This document shows, one piece after another, positions 42,539-54,185 of a DNA stretch of 64,000 bases (its first letter is position 1; every line of letters begins with the position of its first letter). Both the position numbers and the translations under genes were made by a program. The DNA is taken from NCBI GenBank assembly GCA_010279815.1, contig QEOQ01000667.1, positions 1 through 64,000 on the forward strand, in the 5' to 3' direction. Under the pieces are notes generated by a model. It worked only from the letters and a program-made list of their open reading frames with translations. It was not told the origin of the DNA and searched no databases. The DNA comes from Brachionus plicatilis. Its lineage: Eukaryota; Rotifera; Eurotatoria; Ploima; Brachionidae.

Positions 42539-43327
42539 CATTTTTTAGACTGGTTTTAAAATAATTTGTTTAAAAATATTTTTTTATTACTTTTAATTGA
42601 TGTTTTAATGCTTTAGAATTCAAATTCAATTTTTTTTAGAATTGACTTAAAAAAGACAACTTTCAAATGCAGAATTTAGTAAACTAAGTTAACCAGTGAC
42701 TAATATAACATTAAATCTTAAACTTGATTCATTTTGCTATTTTTAAAGTGTATAATCACGTTCTTACTCAAAGCAGTTTTGAAACAGGATTATTATTTGT
42801 AAAGACAGACACTTTTAGTAAAATAATGGTAATGGAGTGTCTTAAATTTTCATGAAGAATATTATTCATAGTTTTTTGTGTAAAATTGAGTATTTACTAT
42901 AATCATACAAAATTTGGTAAAAAAATATCATTCCATTCAAAAGATATTACATTTTATTCACAAAAACCCCTTTTTTTGAATTATATATATTTTTAGCGAT
43001 TTTTGGATGTTTTTGATAATATCTTTTGAACAGAGAATTGGAAAAATTTGACCTTGGTGTCATTAGAGAGCTGATAAAATTCTCTATTCACTGATATATA
43101 AAAATATATAGGTAAAAAATGAAAACCTCGGGGACATTTTTAGGATTGACTGGTATTCAAAGTCACCAGGGTTCCTTGTGACCTGGTTGTCAGATCAACG
43201 AAATTTCAAATGTTTTATATATATAAGTAGTCATTCTATATCTGTGTTAAATTTCATCTGAAACAAACATTCCTTTCATATTTTTTTTTTAATTTAAAAT
43301 TTCGGACAAGCTTTATTGGACACCCGT
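42539..43327. repeat. Right 789-bp terminal inverted repeat of the mariner
   Basis: Reverse complement of 40449-41237, ending with CAT at 42539-42541 (complement of the start codon). It carries a second copy of the promoter region, pointed back at the transposase gene. The transposase stop is at 42427, leaving about 110 bp of unique 3' sequence. Confidence 0.9.
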
Positions 43328-43595
43328 TACACTATAGTTAAGAATAAACATTCAGTACCCAGTAGATCCGCTTCCTCTTTTTTAAGATGAAAGGGGTTTA
43401 AAGAATCGCCCAGTACCACGTCTGCTGATTGATATATTTATTCCTGAAGTAAAGATAAAATATGTTGAATTTGTTAAGCTGAAAAGTCATGGTTTATTCC
43501 TAATGGCCTTTTCTACCTAAATTTACGAAAATAACTGAGGCTACAACTAAATGTTTCCTTTATAACATCTTTTTTACCCGTGTAATTTTTGGTTC
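43328..43595. other. Rest of the split repeat and unassigned spacer
   Basis: 43328-43400 continues the SINE-like repeat. 43400-43595 may be part of a LINE relic (HGLFLMAF near 43490 recalls KQHGFM), but this is weak. Confidence 0.35.
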
Positions 43596-43599
43596 CTTT

Positions 43600-44200
43600 T
43601 CATTTCAAAGTCCAGGAAATTCAAAAATTTTGTACTATCAATGACACTCGAATTGAGTGCCATTGATAGTGATTGGTGTGTCGAGGTCGGTTTTTTTGCC
43701 CATTACTTTTGCTTTAGTCACATTTTCTTAGAGTCAGAGTGGCGTTTTTTAATAAGTCTTAAATTTGAGATGCATTTATATTTCTTTACTTTCTATTAAA
43801 ACCAAATCGTCTGCCAAGTTTTGAGGCCTTGCTATTAGTATCAATGTTTTCCAGTCCGGCTGGCAGATTTTAACCTCTTGACATAAATTAGATTTAGGAA
43901 TATTGTTTGAGATAAAATAAAACCTTTCCTCACTCCTGTGTACAACTCAAAGCTTTTAGATTGTCCCTTTTTTAAGAATGACACTAGTCTCCTCGTACAA
44001 GAGATTTATCATGTTCACAATGGTCTGTAAACTCTATAAAAGGCTTTCTCAAAGTAAATGAAATTAACGAATAATCGGCTTTTCTATTCCAGACTTGAAG
44101 TTTCTTAAAGCAAATAATCAATGCACCAACTTTCACTTCTAAATCCAATTCGTATTTTTCAAAATAAACCATCTAATGCTACTCTGATTTTACCCAGACT
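43600..44200 (-). pseudogene. LINE reverse-transcriptase relic, RTE/endonuclease-RT type
   Basis: Minus-strand broken frames read KAFIEFTDHCEHDKS (KAFDSV block), TGVRKGFILSQTIF (GVRQGCxLSPxLF block), LADDLVLIESKE (ADDLVLI catalytic block) and MGKKTDLDTPITINGTQFE (KTKVM, then TINGxxxExV). The order fits LINEs of the GVRQGCILSP type, different from the CR1-like copies elsewhere in the window. Several frameshifts; inactive. Confidence 0.7.
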
Positions 44201-45190
44201 AATACAAAAGATGGTCAAGAATAAGTATAAATCAAAAATTATATTTGGAGCCGAGTACTGTAGCCGAGTACGATTAATGTTAAGTTGGTGATAGACCCTA
44301 AAACTGAATGCATTATTATTGAAGAAAAAAACAATCATATAAAATAAACAATAGATACTTACTAATTAATACAAATACTAGTATTGGTAAAGAGAAAACT
44401 GTCTTTCATAATGAGATTAGCAAACAAAAGATTTACAAAAACACTAGTGAACAATATCCTAAATGAAACAAGAGATAAAGAAAATAGAACTAGCAAAAAA
44501 TCCGTGATAGATGAAATGAAAACCATCCTAGAAGAATAAGACAATTTAGGAAATATGGCAGCCAAAGCAAGTGAAAGATAAAGCTTGAAAACATGCTAAA
44601 CAAAGAAGAAAGCAAAGATGAAACGACGGGGTCAATAAGGTACCTTTTTAGAAAATCGAGTGAGAAAAACAGAAAGATCATAGAACTACTCCTCAAATCA
44701 TATTAAAATAGAAAGTATTTTATTTAAAAAAAAAAAAAAAGAGAAAAACTGCAAAAATTAACTTAATCTGGAAAAAAGAAATTTGGAGAAAAAAAAAAGA
44801 GAAAAAAAGAAAAAAATTATACCGAGAAAGCACGTCCATCGTTGAAGTGGTTCGGGTCGACTTTGGTTTGAATTGTTTGCCTATTGTTCTCCTAGTTCGA
44901 TTTGATCGTGATTTGAGTCCTTGAGTGGTGTGGTCGAAAAAAAAAAGAAAATAGAAAAAAAAAGAAAACAGAAACTAGAAAATAGAAACTTTAAAAACTA
45001 AAAACTTGAATAATAATCTAGAAAATTAAAGAAAAAAAAATTTATGAACATTTAAAATTCGCTATGGAAAAGTACTCTTCATTTGTCTTACAATTTTTTT
45101 TTGTCCTAATTACTTTATTTTATTTTTTTTATTTTTTACATCATTATTACAACATTATCATTATTACAACAAAAAATTTCAGATTAAATT
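44201..45190. other. Purine-rich spacer with small open stretches
   Basis: An ATG near 44410 opens 37 charged codons (LANKRFTKTLVNNILNETRD) that stop early. 44820-44940 is GC-richer unique sequence (AGTGGTTCGGGTCGACTTTG) bounded by long A-rich runs. No function assignable; could be a SINE or the 5' part of another LINE. Confidence 0.35.
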
Positions 45191-45259
45191 AAGGATTTAG
45201 ACTGATACGTTTAAGAAAAGATCCTTAGCTAACAAACTTTCAAAAGCTTCGGCGTTTGA

Positions 45260-46620
45260 AATAGCGTTATCGTTATAAGGACCATGATTTCAAAGAATGC
45301 ATTTTCGTTGATAAGACAACAGTTGTAGTTTATGATCAGCCATTTTATAACCTAAGATTACCAACTTCAAATTCCCCAGCAATTCCATCTAGCTCAAAAC
45401 ATGAGTGTAAAATTCATGTTTGGGATGGAATCTCTAATAAAGGCGCCACCAAATTTTCTGTTACATTTATTATGTGTAATACAATGGTTTTCTTTACAGC
45501 AAAATTTTTAGCTTTTTAGGATTTTTTAGATTCAGATTTAAATTGAGATATTTTAACTGAATATTTAATTGGTTTAATTTTTTGTGTTTGAATTACAAAA
45601 TGTATCCAATGTTGAAATATCATTGAAAAAGTGCGATTTTCAAATATATTTTTCAGTTTTAAATAAAAAAATAATTTAAGTTAATATTGCATGCATATAT
45701 TTGGAATTAAACTCTTTAGTGAAATAGAATGAGTTTAATATTTGGAAATTTGAAAAAAATATTGAATTAGGTGAAAGGCTGGTTAATTAATTAGGTGAAA
45801 AACTTTTAGACTTTGGGAAACAAAGATTCATTTATTTCGCAAATTTTACCTTATTAATTTTTTGTCTAATTATTTTTTTCCTATCTTATTTTTTAATTTT
45901 TATTTATCAATTGAATTATTATTTTATTAATATTAAATTCAATTAACTGACTATACCCGAAAAACATTGTTTTTTCTCTATAAATTTTGACTTTAGTGAT
46001 AATTGACGTTTTTTGATGCATTTTAACAAAGACTCAATTTATTAAAAAAGGAAAACAGAGTTTAGATAGTTTTTTAAAATACAAATATTATCTTAAGGAT
46101 CATCATATCACAAACCCAATGTCAAAATTTATTAAAAAATAACAAAATTTTCATGCTTGCAATATTAACTTTAAATTTATAAAATGTTACTATCTGTAAC
46201 ATCGCCATTTTTCAATGTTATTTCAATATTGGATAAATTTTGTTATTCAAAGACAAAAAATTAAACCAATTCTATTAATCTCTAAAAAAAATTCTAATAT
46301 TTACACTAAGACAATGACCCAAAGCATTAATCTGTTCTTTGCTTTTTTAGAAAGATACAGAATAAATTGGGTTTGCACTTGAATATATTTAAAAATTATT
46401 TACAGTATTTAAAGAGATTAGGTATCCGCTAAACTCTCAAGATCTGAAGCCAATCGAAATGATTTGGTATAAGCTGAAGGATTCACTTAAAAAGAAGGGA
46501 ATACAAAATGAACAAGAAGCAATTTTGGCCATAATTGATTTCCAAAAAGCTTGGGTCACGAAAAATACCAATCTTATATAGAACATTTAAAAAAGGTTTT
46601 ATAAAATCTAATTCTTCATT
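45260..46620 (+). pseudogene. Tc1/mariner transposase relic split by a TIR element
   Basis: Part 1 (about 45285-45530) reads FKECIFVDKTTVVVYD (first catalytic Asp block) and KIHVWDGISNKGATKF. Part 2 resumes after 46271 with DNDPKH (about 46311, second Asp block), then NSQDLKPIEMIWYKLKDSL (about 46415-46500, third block with the catalytic Glu of PIE). Together they are one Tc1-type DDE transposase interrupted by a 705-bp non-coding element and by stops. Confidence 0.75.
45567..46271. mobile_element. Non-coding TIR element (705 bp) nested in the transposase relic
   Basis: The ends AATTGGTTTAATTTTTTGT and its complement form TIRs of about 130 bp (45567-45700 against 46140-46271), with imperfect pairing. 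The interior 45960-46125 matches 20580-20740 of the longer relative. It lacks an ORF. Insertion between the first and second catalytic blocks of a Tc1 transposase gives the relative age. Confidence 0.7.
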
Positions 46621-46729
46621 AAAATTAAAATATTCAAAAAAGGTAATCAAATTAGTAATTGAAAAAAAAAATTGGTCTAATCACTAAAAAAATTTAACTA
46701 AACATAAATAAAATAAAATTCAAAAATTT

Positions 46730-47060
46730 ACATGTTCTTAAGTTTTTTTACTTTTTATTTCTATATTTTACGAAAATTAACATTTTTGAATTTTACGTTT
46801 TACATAAATTTACGTAAAATTACGTTTTTTTTCCGTTAAAATAACTATAAATTTAAAAAGTCTAAATTTTAAAAAAATAAAAACATCAGCTTTTTGGTCT
46901 TATTTAGAATTTTTTATAAAATGGGTATATTTACTTAAAATTACCGTAATTATCGTAAAATTGCGTCAATAATCTTAAATTTCCAAAACCATCTTTACTT
47001 AAAGATACGTAAATTATCGTTAATTTACGAAAATTCAGGTAAAACCATCACGGCGTAGCT
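46730..47060. repeat. Array of TTTACGTAAA-type repeats
   Basis: Many short units built on TTTACG, GTAAAATTACC and their complements, ending GGTAAAACCATCACGG then CTGTACTGTA. Related arrays are at 27770-27880, 35560-35690 and 37036-37205, where they lie in the TIRs of the element at 35230-37310. This may be an isolated end of such an element. Confidence 0.55.
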
Positions 47061-47984
47061 GTACTGTAACTATTTTATACATATTTTCATTTTATATTGC
47101 AACCAGTGACAATTTAAGTATAAAAACCATACTAAAATACTAAACTTAAGATTACTAAGGAAATCAAATCGAGTCCAAATTAAACATATATTTACGCGTT
47201 ATCAGGGTTTACCCCCCTTTCTTTTAATTTTAATAAAATTATATTCGATTATCCTCATTTTAACAATCATAGTTTTCATCCCATTTATCTTACCTGTTTA
47301 ATAAATGAAAAAAATTGGAAATAAAATTTTAGAAGCAGATTCAGAATTTTATTTTGAAATTATTTCAAAAAATTATGAACTAATAACTTTTTATTATTAT
47401 TTCGTTTATTTATTATTTAGTTATTATTATTTAGTTTTTTGAGAATTTTGTTTTTAGATAAACTTAAGAGAAAAATTAGTTAAATAACATTTTTTAAAAG
47501 TAAAATTTAGTAAAAAATTTAAATTTTTTTTATTTCTTAATCTAAACACAAGCTAATTATGTAGCACAATTCTTTAAAAAAAAAATAAATAAATAAACTA
47601 ATTGATCACAAAAAAAAATTACCTTTTATCTTGAAATTTTAATTTTTTTTTGCTTAAAATTAAAGCATCAATAAAAACATATTAGTCGTTTTCTCTAACA
47701 AAATACTAATTCTTGTGTCTTTAAGTAGCTTTTTTTATTTAAAAAATAATTTTAATGAATTCTCTCAATTTTAAGATTTAAATTCGGTTTAAAATTTACT
47801 AAAATCTTCCCAAGTTTATTGGAATTAAATCATTATTTGTGTCTTAGTTGAAATAATTCAAAAATAAATATATTCCTCACTACTTAAGATTTCATTAACC
47901 TATTAGATATTTATATTAGATTAAATATTCAGTTATTTCTAAAAAAGATATTAAATTACTGGAAATGTCAATTAAATAGATACT
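47061..47984. other. AT-rich spacer, nothing recognised
   Basis: No open frame with coding character. Nothing recognised beyond AT-rich spacer. Confidence 0.4.
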
Positions 47985-48308
47985 CTATCCCCTTTTTCGA
48001 TATTGCAGCCGCATAAGCCGAAATAAATTTTTGGTGCATGCAACAAACACCATCTCGTTAGTTTTAAAACATTAATAACTTTCACTTCATTCTCTAAAGA
48101 TGTGGAATAAACCATGAGTCCGCTTTAAAATCGATTTTTTTTAGGTTAATGCGACATTAAAGCTTGAGATTTTTGTGAAAAATAAAAATTATTTTTTTTA
48201 ATTTTACATTTGGTTAGCACTTTAAATTAAATTCAAAGAGAAATTTGAAAAATTTTATTTTTATTTTAAATCTTTGGAAAAAAATCCCAAGCTTTACTGC
48301 CGCATTAA
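47985..48308. repeat. Interspersed repeat ending in a 163-bp TIR unit, copy A
   Basis: 47985-48060 matches 55640-55720 (CGATATTGC, ATGCAAC, AACACCATCTCG). 48146-48308 is a unit with inverted ends (TTAATGCGACATTAAAGCTT and CCGCATTAA) matching 55785-55946 but with its interior reversed. MITE-like. Confidence 0.65.
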
Positions 48309-49540
48309 ACTTAAATACTAAATTCTAATAGGGACCAAATTTTAATTTATTTTTTTAGTTTATTTCACCAAAAATAAATCTCAAAAATCTTAAATTTTAT
48401 CAAAATTTTCATATAAAGCTAGTATTCGGTTTTTTTGGTCTTTTTCAGACAGTATAAATTTACTTAAAATTTCGACATTTAGCGGAAAATAACATAGCAT
48501 TTTAAAAAAATTAAATATTACCTAAGTAAATTTTCAAAATAAAATTTCGATTAATTTCATTATTTTTTGTAAATTTTCGAAAAATAGAGATATGATGTCT
48601 CTAAGAAAATCAAAAATTTTATATTTTATATCAAAAATACTATTTTGTATGAAGATATCAGATCATATTATTAGTCTTTTTATTTAATATTTTTGCTCAA
48701 TCATTTTTGAAGGCCAGATTTTCAATAGACAATACAATTGACCATTTTTATAATATTTTCCGATAATATTATTAAATCAATACTTTTTTTAGTATTTGTT
48801 ATTTTTAAATTTATTGCCTGAAATTACATAAAAAAGGAACAACGAAAATGGGTTCTGAGACAGAGTTCCAATGACATTTGGTTCGAGTTTAGTCGAAATA
48901 TTAAGTTGTTACTTCACTTAAACCGACATGCGCTTTTCACTGACGAATAAGAGAAAATACCTTTAAAAGTAGAAAAATGAATAAGGTCTAAAAAAAAGAG
49001 TACCAAAAAGTATAAAATTTTGAAAATTTATAATATTCTTTTTTTTTTATTTATTGAAATATATATTTTGGGTTAAACATTTTTATTACAATTTAAATAT
49101 AAATTTTTTTGACTTTTTTCATCACAAAAAATGTGATTAAAAATTAATAATCATATAATGGAATGATACCTATGATCACATTTTTATGTTAAAAATTGAT
49201 AACAAAGTCGATGTGACCGGATTTTCGACTGTAAAAATTTCATTCTTGATCCATCATTTTTATAGTCTTCATAATTTTTTAAATTAAAAATAGTTTTATG
49301 AATAAAATATTTAAAAAAAAAACCTAATTTTTAATTCCTCAAAATTAATTAATTAAAATCATTATTAAATAAAAATTCAATTTAAAGTTATTAATCTTTG
49401 CTCAACGCTAAAATTAAATTTTAGTAAAAAGAAAAAAGAGTCAAAGGTTAATTGCTCAGTAGATAATTGATGATTAAAAAATACTGAGAAAAATTTTCAA
49501 AAAATGTTTATTTATTTTCAAAAGAAAAATAAATTGTTTA
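48309..49540. other. AT-rich spacer, nothing recognised
   Basis: No coding signal seen. A GC-richer stretch near 48850-48950 (GGTTCTGAGACAGAGTTCCA) has no ORF. Confidence 0.4.
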
Positions 49541-50403
49541 GCCTCTAAGAATCAGATATGTTTACGCAACTATTCTCGAATATGAGATTAGAAACAAACA
49601 CTAGGAAAATGAAGCTTGATCCCGAAAGACCGATAATTAAAAAAAGCGCTTTTTTACAAGCCAAAATAAACCTAGAGACATAGAGATCGATGCGAAAACG
49701 GAACATAACAACATGATAAACATGTTTCCAATTTTAATCAAAATATTTATTTTTTTTTGAACTAAATGCTTTTAATTTTTGAATTCGCTACAAATAAAAC
49801 ACATATGCAGAGAGACTTGCTGCTGAGTCTATCCATTGATTATTATTTAATAAAGCGAATTCCCATGGTGCTTTATGATTTTGCGCAAGTTCTCACTTAC
49901 CAAATTCGATCCATCATTAATCTTGATTTTCATGAACCCACATTTTAAAGAAGGCACTTAAAAAAACATTCAATTTTATAAACTTTCTCAGCTCGTTTCA
50001 AACCAATTACTGGAACTTGCTGAACTATTTTTTAAAACGCTTTTTAATGAGTTAATTAATTAGCCTATTAAAAATCTCATATATATTTGCAATATTGATG
50101 AAATTAGCTTATTTTATTTATTTATTAATTTTGATTATCATTCAAACATATCTGTTTAAATTTGAAAAATTCAAAAACTTGAGCTACCAAAACACCTCAG
50201 CATTAATTATTGAAATATCAATAAGATACTCACATATGATATCAATTATACATTTTATTGAAGCGATTTGTTTGTGTTCTTGCTGCAATCGTGTTCCTTG
50301 CCTAAATATATATCTCACAAATTCCTTAAACTATATTTTCGCACGATCCATATCTATTGTTTATTCTGATGCCAAAATGTCATGTAAACTATTACTCTAA
50401 CAT
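49541..50403 (+). other. Cluster of short unassigned ORFs
   Basis: 49558-49680 reads MFTQLFSNMRLETNTRKMK and is GC-richer. 49766-49948 contains RDLLLSLSIDYYLIKRIP. 50098-50400 (100 codons) starts with a hydrophobic segment MKLAYFIYLLILIIIQTYL, like a signal peptide, and has a CLCSCCNRVPC cluster. None matches a family I know. They may be exons of an undetected gene or chance frames. Confidence 0.25.
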
Positions 50404-52990
50404 TCTAGTTCTAAAATTGATCATATCTAAAAATAAATAAATAAAAATGGAAGTTGTTTGTGGATCTTTTTTTTTTTAATCAGGGCTAATTACAAATCTG
50501 AGACGAATTGAAGCAGATAAAAATTATTTTTTACAATTATAATAGCTATTTGAAGTTTACTATTTTGCTAGAATAATTTCATAAAAGAACAGTGTATTAA
50601 AATTTTTTGTAAATTTATTAATACTTTTTAATTCTGCACTTAAAATTTTTAATTTTTTGTAGAAAAAAAATTAGCTAAGAATTTTTTTAGACTTGGAAAT
50701 TTTTTTTTGAAAAATCTTTATTTTTCTGAAAATTTTGTCAAAGTTGTAATTGTAAAATCTATAATTCAATTTAAAGGCTATTATACATTATTTATAATCT
50801 TTTTTTTAAATATAAATTATTTTAATCCTCAAGTACTTTTTAAAAAAATAAAATTAAACATTCATATTTATTATTTATTTTTTTTGAATAATAAATCGTG
50901 TTGACGTAGATTTTTGAAACTCAATTAGATTTAGGAAATCAGTTCAAATCGAATATCTTAATAATTTTTAAGCTTTAATCGACATATTGGATTCATTTTT
51001 ATTAAAAAAATTATTTATATCAAATAAAACTAAGAATTTAACTAAAAGAGCAATAAATATAATTTTAATGAAACAAAGTTATATTCAACTTTATTTTTAT
51101 AATTCTTATCTCCGTTTTAAATTCTATTTTTACACTGTGATTCTTTTTTATTTTACTTTTCATCGGCGTTTTTATTGAAATAAATAATTTAAATAATAAT
51201 AAAAAATGGAATTCTTTTTTTTTTCAACTTTTATTTTTTGTAATTTGAAGTAAAGATATAATGTGTTCAAATGATAAATTCTGATATCACTGATATTTTT
51301 TTACTTCAATAAGCCAAAATCTTTTTCAAAAAAAATCAAGCGTATCGATAGAAAAGATAGTAAAGATTTCAAAAATGGTATTTAATATTTTATTTGAAGT
51401 AACTTGATGGTAAAGATTTGATTTTAAATAAAGAGTCAAATATTTAATAATATAATCTATTTTCAAAAAGGGCTAATTAAGTTAATATAAATTGCCTCAG
51501 CCATAAATGAATAAAAAGTGTTGTCTAAAAAAGGTCTTTAAAAAATTAAATGTCAACCAAAAAAAAAATGTATTCTTTATTTGTGTAAATTTGAAAAATT
51601 CACCACTTTAATTCGATGAGTGAAAAAATTGGAACAACACGTGAGCGAATTTAGTTGATTTGGTTTCTACTTTAAAAATTAAGTTTAAGGAAATATATAA
51701 AAATTGGTCACCCAATTAGACCATTTTAAAATTCATCAGAAAATTTTATTATAATTGAAATAAAATTTTTTAAACTCTCAAATTTTTAGTTGAATATTTT
51801 TCAGGATTTTTCCGAATTTTTTTTATAGAATTTTAATCCTATTTTAACTTTTGCATTTTTTAAAATAAATTTAATTTCAGAATTTAAATTTAAATTCAGA
51901 AAAAACAAATGAAAAGAGTTAATTAAACTCTAATTTTGTTGCGATTTTTCCAATTTTCAATTTTATCAATAAATAAATTTTTTTTTTATAATTTAAAAAA
52001 AAACTTCGAAATTTATCGGTAGATAAATTAAATTTTTTTTGAACTTATTTATCTTAAACTTGAGTTTATTTTTTAGAAACGCAAATTTCTAAAGCATTAG
52101 TTTTCAAATTTGATGATCTGTCTTTTTAAATTGTCTGTCTTAATTGAATTTTCTTCAACTAAAGAGAAAGATATATATTTTTAAAAAATTAGTATTTCAA
52201 ATTTAAATTTTTGAAGTAAACGATTAATTTATTCTTTTCAGGCAGAGTTAAGATTTGATTGGCGTTTTTCTAAGATCACCCAAAATTTCAAAGTAAACAA
52301 CTTTCTCTCATCTGAATTTCAATTTTTTAGATAAGATAACGAGCTTTACTTAGCTAAGCTTTCTGAGATGCACAACAATTTCAATGAAATTTAGTATTTT
52401 TTTTTCTTTTTTTAATTCAAAACACACTCAGAACCAAGTCTGCTAAAATATTATCTTATCTTTTTTTTTGACAATTTTTATGATATATCCAAGAATGAAT
52501 ATTCTCAGAAAAGTTGAAACAACAACCGAAAAACGTAAGACTTTTCTAAATAAGTTTTTTTTTTTTCTCATTTGCTCATTGCTCATCCAATAGATCGATT
52601 TTTGCACAATAGATAAAAATAGATAAAACTTAATTAACTATTTTCCATTGGTTTATTTTCTTGATTGGATAGAAAAAACAATAATTTATCTTTTTCTAGG
52701 AGGAAGTAAATATATAACTAAAATTAGTTTACAAATTTGTACAAAAAAATACGAAACAACTAATTAGATTTAAAGTCACACTTATCACACAATTTACATT
52801 TTGTAAAAATTTACCTAATTACTTATCTCAATAGCAAATAGGCTAACTCAATTTTGTATTCTTTTACTTCCGTTTAAATAACAATTTAAATAGCCAAGCT
52901 AAACTTAGTTAAAATTCATCAATTTCAGATTATTGAATAACTAAAGAAACAAATAGAAAAACAAAAAAATTATATAATCAGCTTGATATA
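50404..52990. promoter_or_regulatory. Long AT-rich region upstream of twist
   Basis: 2.6 kb with no supported gene. The last ~450 bp before the twist ATG is less homopolymeric and presumably carries its promoter and 5' UTR. E-box-like CANNTG sites occur but are not informative at this base composition. Confidence 0.4.
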
Positions 52991-53818
52991 ATGGAATACG
53001 TCAACCATCACCACGATCTGTACTACAACCAATTTCAGTCCCAAGAGCCCTCTGGCCAAGCATTCAGCTTCAATTCACCATACTATGGTCAAAACTATTC
53101 AAACTTCTATGGACAGCAGCAGTTTTTCACTCAACCGATCGAGACCTATGGCAGCCAGGCGATGCCAGGCCAGTTCTATGACCAAGCGATGTGCCAAGCT
53201 TTGGTGAACAAAAAAAGAAAGAGTGAAAGTGAAACCAAAGTTCAAAGGACAAAATCGGTCAAGCGGGCCGGCAAATCTGCGGCAGAGGATGAGGACAGTC
53301 TGGACCAAAACTCGAGTAAACGATGCTGCTTTTCACCCAACTCGCAGACATCCAACTCATCCGGCTCTTCTAAATACGCCAGAAACTCCAAGTCTCCACT
53401 GAACAATGGCCTTTTTCCTGATGACGAAATGCACCAGCAAAGAGTGATGGCAAATGTTCGCGAGCGACAACGAACCCAATCTCTAAACGAAGCCTTTGCT
53501 TCGCTCAGACACATTATTCCAACTTTGCCCTCTGATAAATTGAGCAAGATTCAGACCCTGAAATTGGCCACCAGCTACATTGATTTTTTGTATCAATTGC
53601 TGAACGAAACAGGTGGCGAAAGTGGCAACACCAGTGGCAGTACGTCCGGAATAGAGAGTCAAAATAATAGTCAGAGCTGGCAATTTGACAAAAGTCCAAA
53701 TGATTCGACTGGAAACTCGCCCAGCTCATCGTCCTCGCCCGAGTCCTCGACTTCGACCGGATCTGGCGCATTGGCAAAGAGAGGCCGCAATCTAAAACAA
53801 AAAACATTCGTCTACTAA
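52991..53818 (+). CDS. twist: Twist-family bHLH transcription factor
   Basis: 275 aa in one exon. Twist dimerises with other bHLH proteins, binds E-boxes and specifies mesoderm and muscle lineages. The bHLH (about 148-205) reads [40 protein letters not shown] and [13 protein letters not shown], the Twist signature in the basic region, loop and helix 2. The N-terminal half is Gln/Tyr/Asn-rich ([12 protein letters not shown]) with a basic KKRK segment (about 74-77), as in other Twist proteins. The C-terminus is Ser/Gly/Thr-rich and ends LKQKTFVY; the Twist WR box (Ser-Val-Trp-Arg) is not present. The lack of introns is normal for Twist coding regions. Third-position G+C and overall G+C are well above the flanks. 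Confidence 0.93.
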   Translation: MEYVNHHHDLYYNQFQSQEPSGQAFSFNSPYYGQNYSNFYGQQQFFTQPIETYGSQAMPGQFYDQAMCQALVNKKRKSESETKVQRTKSVKRAGKSAAEDEDSLDQNSSKRCCFSPNSQTSNSSGSSKYARNSKSPLNNGLFPDDEMHQQRVMANVRERQRTQSLNEAFASLRHIIPTLPSDKLSKIQTLKLATSYIDFLYQLLNETGGESGNTSGSTSGIESQNNSQSWQFDKSPNDSTGNSPSSSSSPESSTSTGSGALAKRGRNLKQKTFVY

Positions 53819-54185
53819 ATAAATCTTTTGTTTTTTTTTATTTAATTTTTTAAAGTTTATTCATATTAAATTTCAAAGAATTAGTTATGAAGAACAAATT
53901 CCGATTCCTAGTTGGTTTCGTGTTGACCATAGGAGTTTTGTTTTTCTAACTGTTTTCAACTCTTCTTTTTTTTTTGTTGTTTTTTTTTTTAAAGTCAGTA
54001 TTTTTCTAATGTAAAAATTATTTTACTTTGTTCGATAAATTGTATTCTTAAAATTTAATTTTTGTTACAAAAAGTCCAATTCAAAAATAAAATTTAGAAA
54101 AAAAAATCTTTTTTTTTTCATGCCATTTCAAAGTCCTCGATTTTAATTAGTTTTCTTTTAAAAAAAAAAATAGTTCGTCGAATAA
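53819..54185. other. twist 3' flank
   Basis: T-rich with AATAAA-like signals (TACTAAATAAATC directly after the stop, and AATAAAATTT near 54087). No gene. Confidence 0.45.

Larger units (their letters stand above)
40449..43327 (+). mobile_element. Intact-looking mariner-like transposon, 2879 bp
   Basis: The termini ACGGGTGTCC (40449) and GGACACCCGT (43327) are perfect complements, flanked by TA at 40447-40448 and 43328-43329, the target duplication of the Tc1/mariner superfamily. Terminal inverted repeats run 40449-41237 and 42539-43327, 789 bp each and nearly identical wherever I compared them. The unique centre holds a four-exon transposase. The element sits inside a SINE-like repeat whose two halves flank it. 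High TIR identity and an open transposase suggest recent activity. Confidence 0.92.

Noticed and set aside
44362..44696. Minus-strand Ser/Phe/Leu-rich frames
   Set aside because: They arise from purine-rich plus-strand DNA; composition only, no recognisable domain.
44850..44890. Possible tRNA-like B box (GGTTCGGGTCG)
   Set aside because: No matching A box at the expected distance and no cloverleaf could be drawn.
50707..51178. Two short Phe/Ile/Tyr-rich frames
   Set aside because: Translation of A/T homopolymers; no start context, no domain, no splice signals.
52991..53818. Minus-strand frames opposite twist (for example 53242-53547 and 53514-53807)
   Set aside because: Shadows of a GC-richer coding exon; no domain pattern.
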